Below are positions 15,657 to 17,484 of a DNA stretch of 17,484 bases, piece after piece. A program made the position numbers and the translations under genes. A model generated the notes under the pieces. It saw only the letters and a list, made by a program, of their open reading frames with translations, was not told where the DNA came from and searched no databases. Each line of letters starts with the position of its first letter. The first letter of the stretch is position 1. The DNA comes from Ruminococcaceae bacterium UBA5391 (GTDB lineage Bacteria > Bacillota > Clostridia > Oscillospirales > Acutalibacteraceae), in NCBI GenBank assembly GCA_002410755.1, contig DHOL01000068.1, forward strand, positions 13,860-31,343, read 5' to 3'.

Positions 15657-15848
15657 TTAGAAATAAGTTGCTCCATCTAGGCTGGATGTGTCAATAATAT
15701 CTTTATCATACTTTTTCCGGTCGAGCGGTATGGCTTTCTGGATTTTATCGATAACTTGCTGAACGGTTGTAATGGCAGGAGAAGCAGCAAGGTTATAATC
15801 AGAATGGACGCCGATGCGGAGACCTGCTATTTTATCACAAATGAATCT
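15657..15848 (-). pseudogene. 3' remnant of an unidentified gene (63 codons, no start)
   Basis: On the - strand an open frame of 63 codons ends in a TAA at 15657-15659 and is bounded upstream by a TAA at 15849-15851. It has no ATG, GTG or TTG in a sensible start position and no ribosome binding site. The peptide includes RIGVHSDYNLAASPAITTVQ and ends SSLDGATYF, with ordinary coding-like codon use. It lies 24 bases beyond the alkylation repair gene and just outside the metQ terminator. The likeliest reading is the surviving C-terminus of a deleted gene. I do not recognise the family. Confidence 0.5.
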
Positions 15849-15872
15849 TTAAATAAAAACTGGAAGCGCTTT

Positions 15873-16598
15873 CTATTTGAGAGGAGTGCACGGTTTAGCC
15901 TGCTTTCTGATTCTCAGTGTCCGTAGATAATCTTTCTGTCTGCTACTCAGGCGGAAACTCTCAATAGCCTTCTGAATTGTCTTGTTGTGTGTCCACCGGT
16001 CCAGTTTCCGGTTCTCAAGATATGGGAGTGCTGCATCATACTGCTTTGCAAGCGCTGTTGCGAAGTACCAGGCAATCATGGTATTGACATAGTATTCCTG
16101 AGACTGGATGCCCGCAACAAGGTCCAGCATCTCCGGTTGAAAATCCGCATCAAGGTAAAATTCCATCAGCATTCCAATCCCAAAGCGAACAGCATAGGGA
16201 TATGGCGAATTCATCCACTCCCTGATTTTTCCATAGAGTTCCAGCCGATGATTTGAGAATACTTCTGGCTTCATCGTGTCACAGGTTGCCCAGTTGTCGA
16301 TGTAGGGAAGAAAAGTGTCAACGGAGCGGACTGCCAGCCCAAAATCCTTGATTTTTTCGATTAAAAAAGCATGCAGATTATTTTCTTCATAGTACCGGTG
16401 CGGGAGAATCCTGAGAAATTCCATGGCCTCCTCCGGCAGCTTTAATAATTCCGCAGCGTATTTCCTCAGCGCCGGAATACGTACGCCAATAACGGTTTCC
16501 GGCTTCACAGTTGGCATCAGCTTAATCTGAAAGGCTTGATATTTTTTATCCTGCATCATAAACAAATGCTTTTGCACTTCGTCTTCCATGCTTTTCAT
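15873..16598 (-). CDS. DNA alkylation repair protein (AlkD-like HEAT-repeat glycosylase)
   Basis: This 241-residue all-helical protein fits the DNA alkylation repair family (AlkD/AlkC type), whose AlkD members excise N3- and N7-alkylpurines without flipping the base. Trp103 and Asp107 in DNWATCDT, and Arg138 in YAVRFGIGM, occupy positions like Trp109, Asp113 and Arg148 of B. cereus AlkD. The remainder is a series of HEAT-like helical pairs. There is no signal peptide. TTAGGAGT lies 9 bases before the ATG at 16598, which supports the first methionine over the one three codons later. The gene stands alone, between a DUF4358-like gene and a gene remnant. Substrate specificity cannot be read from the sequence. 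Confidence 0.88.
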   Translation of the reverse strand: MKSMEDEVQKHLFMMQDKKYQAFQIKLMPTVKPETVIGVRIPALRKYAAELLKLPEEAMEFLRILPHRYYEENNLHAFLIEKIKDFGLAVRSVDTFLPYIDNWATCDTMKPEVFSNHRLELYGKIREWMNSPYPYAVRFGIGMLMEFYLDADFQPEMLDLVAGIQSQEYYVNTMIAWYFATALAKQYDAALPYLENRKLDRWTHNKTIQKAIESFRLSSRQKDYLRTLRIRKQAKPCTPLK

Positions 16599-16636
16599 CT
16601 TTCAGTACTCCTAAAACCTTTGAAATTTTAAATCCT

Positions 16637-16659
16637 TTAACGCAAAACATGCGCGTTAA
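16637..16659. repeat. Short inverted repeat between two - strand genes
   Basis: TTAACGC (16637-16643) and GCGTTAA (16653-16659) form a perfect 7-bp stem with a 9-base loop. On the - strand it is followed by AGGATTTAAAATTT, not a clean T-run. It may be a weak terminator for the upstream gene or an operator-like site. Confidence 0.35.
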
Positions 16660-16706
16660 GCGCAATCTTTTTCAAATAGGAAACTTGTTGCGCCTGTCTA
16701 TGAAAA

Positions 16707-17216
16707 TCAGCTCAGCATGGAAAGAAAGATTTTCTCTGCGGCTTTAGCATTGTCCCCAACCGCAACAAGCACATATCGCCCCGAGCGGGTGAGATGGTAA
16801 TTTTTTAACAAGTTATACTGCCCAGGGCTTAGATCCTGAAAACTTTTCGCTTTCATGCTGATATGCTTACTGACGGCGTCCTGAAGGGCGCTGTATTTTG
16901 AGGTATCCTTCAGCAAAAAGCAGCAGAGTTCCTCCGCACTTTCTGAGGATTTGCTGATATAAACCGAGCAGGAGGAGATAACCCCATCCGGAATGTCATA
17001 GTGTTTGGGGACCTGGCTGTCATCGACTTTCACAAGGCTGCCATATTTTACTTTCCCGATGATATTGTGGCAGATTTGCTCCGGCGTGTAATTTGTCGCA
17101 TTGCTCTCCACATGCCGTAAGAAAAAAAGCCCTGCTGTGAAAAGAAGGATTGCACAGGCGAGGATGGCAATGGCAAATATGAACTGTTTCTTATTCCAAA
17201 AAGTTGCCTTTGCCAT
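16707..17216 (-). CDS. DUF4358-like membrane-anchored protein, unknown function
   Basis: This 169-residue protein has a single N-terminal membrane helix at about 12-33 (FIFAIAILACAILLFTAGLF). An extracellular domain follows that resembles DUF4358. The matching features are the YDIPDGVISSCSVYISKSSE stretch, a SAEELCCFLLKD strand and helix, a DAVSKHI helix, and the GRYVLVAVGDNAKAAEKIF ending. There is no lipobox. A ribosome binding site AAGGGGG precedes the ATG at 17216 at about 8 bases. The upstream 17217-17365 stretch is AT-rich, and I see no gene in it. The family is widespread in clostridia, usually as small lipoproteins, with no assigned role. I recognise the family from its pattern, so confidence is moderate. 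Confidence 0.72.
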   Translation of the reverse strand: MAKATFWNKKQFIFAIAILACAILLFTAGLFFLRHVESNATNYTPEQICHNIIGKVKYGSLVKVDDSQVPKHYDIPDGVISSCSVYISKSSESAEELCCFLLKDTSKYSALQDAVSKHISMKAKSFQDLSPGQYNLLKNYHLTRSGRYVLVAVGDNAKAAEKIFLSMLS

Positions 17217-17365
17217 TTCTATTTCCCCCTTCTGCTTGCATTATTATAATTGATAATTTATTCTATTTATATCTTACAATAATTGTGCGTTATTATGATT
17301 TCCTGCTTGGAATAATTCATACGCGTGCGCGGGGATTGGATTGCGACCAGCGTGGTAATGAAAAA

Positions 17366-17393
17366 GCACGGCAGAATTATTTTTCTGCCGTGC
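17366..17393 (-). terminator. Terminator of the partial gene at the window edge
   Basis: A perfect 11-bp stem (17366-17376 with 17383-17393) has a 6-base loop. On the - strand it is followed by TTTTTCATT. It lies 20 bases beyond the stop of the gene entering from the right. Confidence 0.88.
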
Positions 17394-17412
17394 CAGAAGA
17401 CAGTCAATGCCT

Positions 17413-17484
17413 TTAGATTGAAATACGGAGCGCAGTTGCATAGAGGTCTTTGTCGAAAACGCGCTTCATGTTCAGTGCCTCTGT
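17413..17484 (-). CDS. C-terminal end of an unidentified gene (cut by window)
   Basis: The - strand is open from the window edge to a TAA at 17413-17415, giving 23 residues that end FDKDLYATALRISI. The downstream terminator on the same strand supports a genuine gene end. Too little is visible to name the product. Confidence 0.6.
   Translation of the reverse strand, partial: TEALNMKRVFDKDLYATALRISI

Overview
The window looks like chromosome from an endospore-forming Firmicute of class Clostridia, with roughly balanced base composition, possibly Oscillospiraceae/Ruminococcaceae-like (the family is an inference from gene order and composition). Support comes from the Gly-rich Shine-Dalgarno sites, the spore genes spoVM, sipL-like and spoIVA, a T-box leader, and the fmt-rsmB-rlmN-prpC-prkC-rsgA-thiN-spoVM order also known from Bacillus. 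I see no insertion sequence, prophage, CRISPR array, rRNA or tRNA.

Region 1 (1-8292, + strand) is one tightly packed operon. It runs from the 3' end of fmt through a membrane zinc metallopeptidase, rsmB, rlmN, the PP2C phosphatase prpC, the PASTA kinase prkC, the ribosome-assembly GTPase rsgA and thiN. Many of these genes overlap or nearly touch. Two very small genes follow: an unrecognised 56-residue Cys-rich membrane peptide and the 26-residue spoVM. A strong terminator at 8253-8292 closes the operon. The operon joins translation initiation, rRNA modification, reversible Ser/Thr phosphorylation, ribosome maturation and thiamine activation. The rpe gene that lies between rsgA and thiN in Bacillus is absent.

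Region 2 (about 8302-11486, + strand) is a spore-coat basement unit. A sigma-E-like promoter candidate precedes a three-SPOCS plus LysM protein that resembles C. difficile SipL, and spoIVA follows. With spoVM just upstream, the membrane anchor (SpoVM), the ATPase scaffold (SpoIVA) and the scaffold partner (SipL) lie within 3.3 kb. This is the most interesting arrangement in the window.

Region 3 (11571-12559, - strand) holds one gene for a protein with S1 RNA-binding motifs, convergent with spoIVA. Each gene has its own hairpin terminator.

Region 4 (12679-15648, + strand) is a methionine uptake operon: a sigma-A promoter, a T-box riboswitch with a specifier read as AUG, then metN, metI and metQ, and a terminator. 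Charging of tRNA-Met should control transporter expression.

Region 5 (15657-17484, - strand) contains a 63-codon remnant of an unidentified gene, an AlkD-like DNA alkylation repair gene, a membrane-anchored DUF4358-like protein, and the last 23 codons of an unidentified gene with its terminator.
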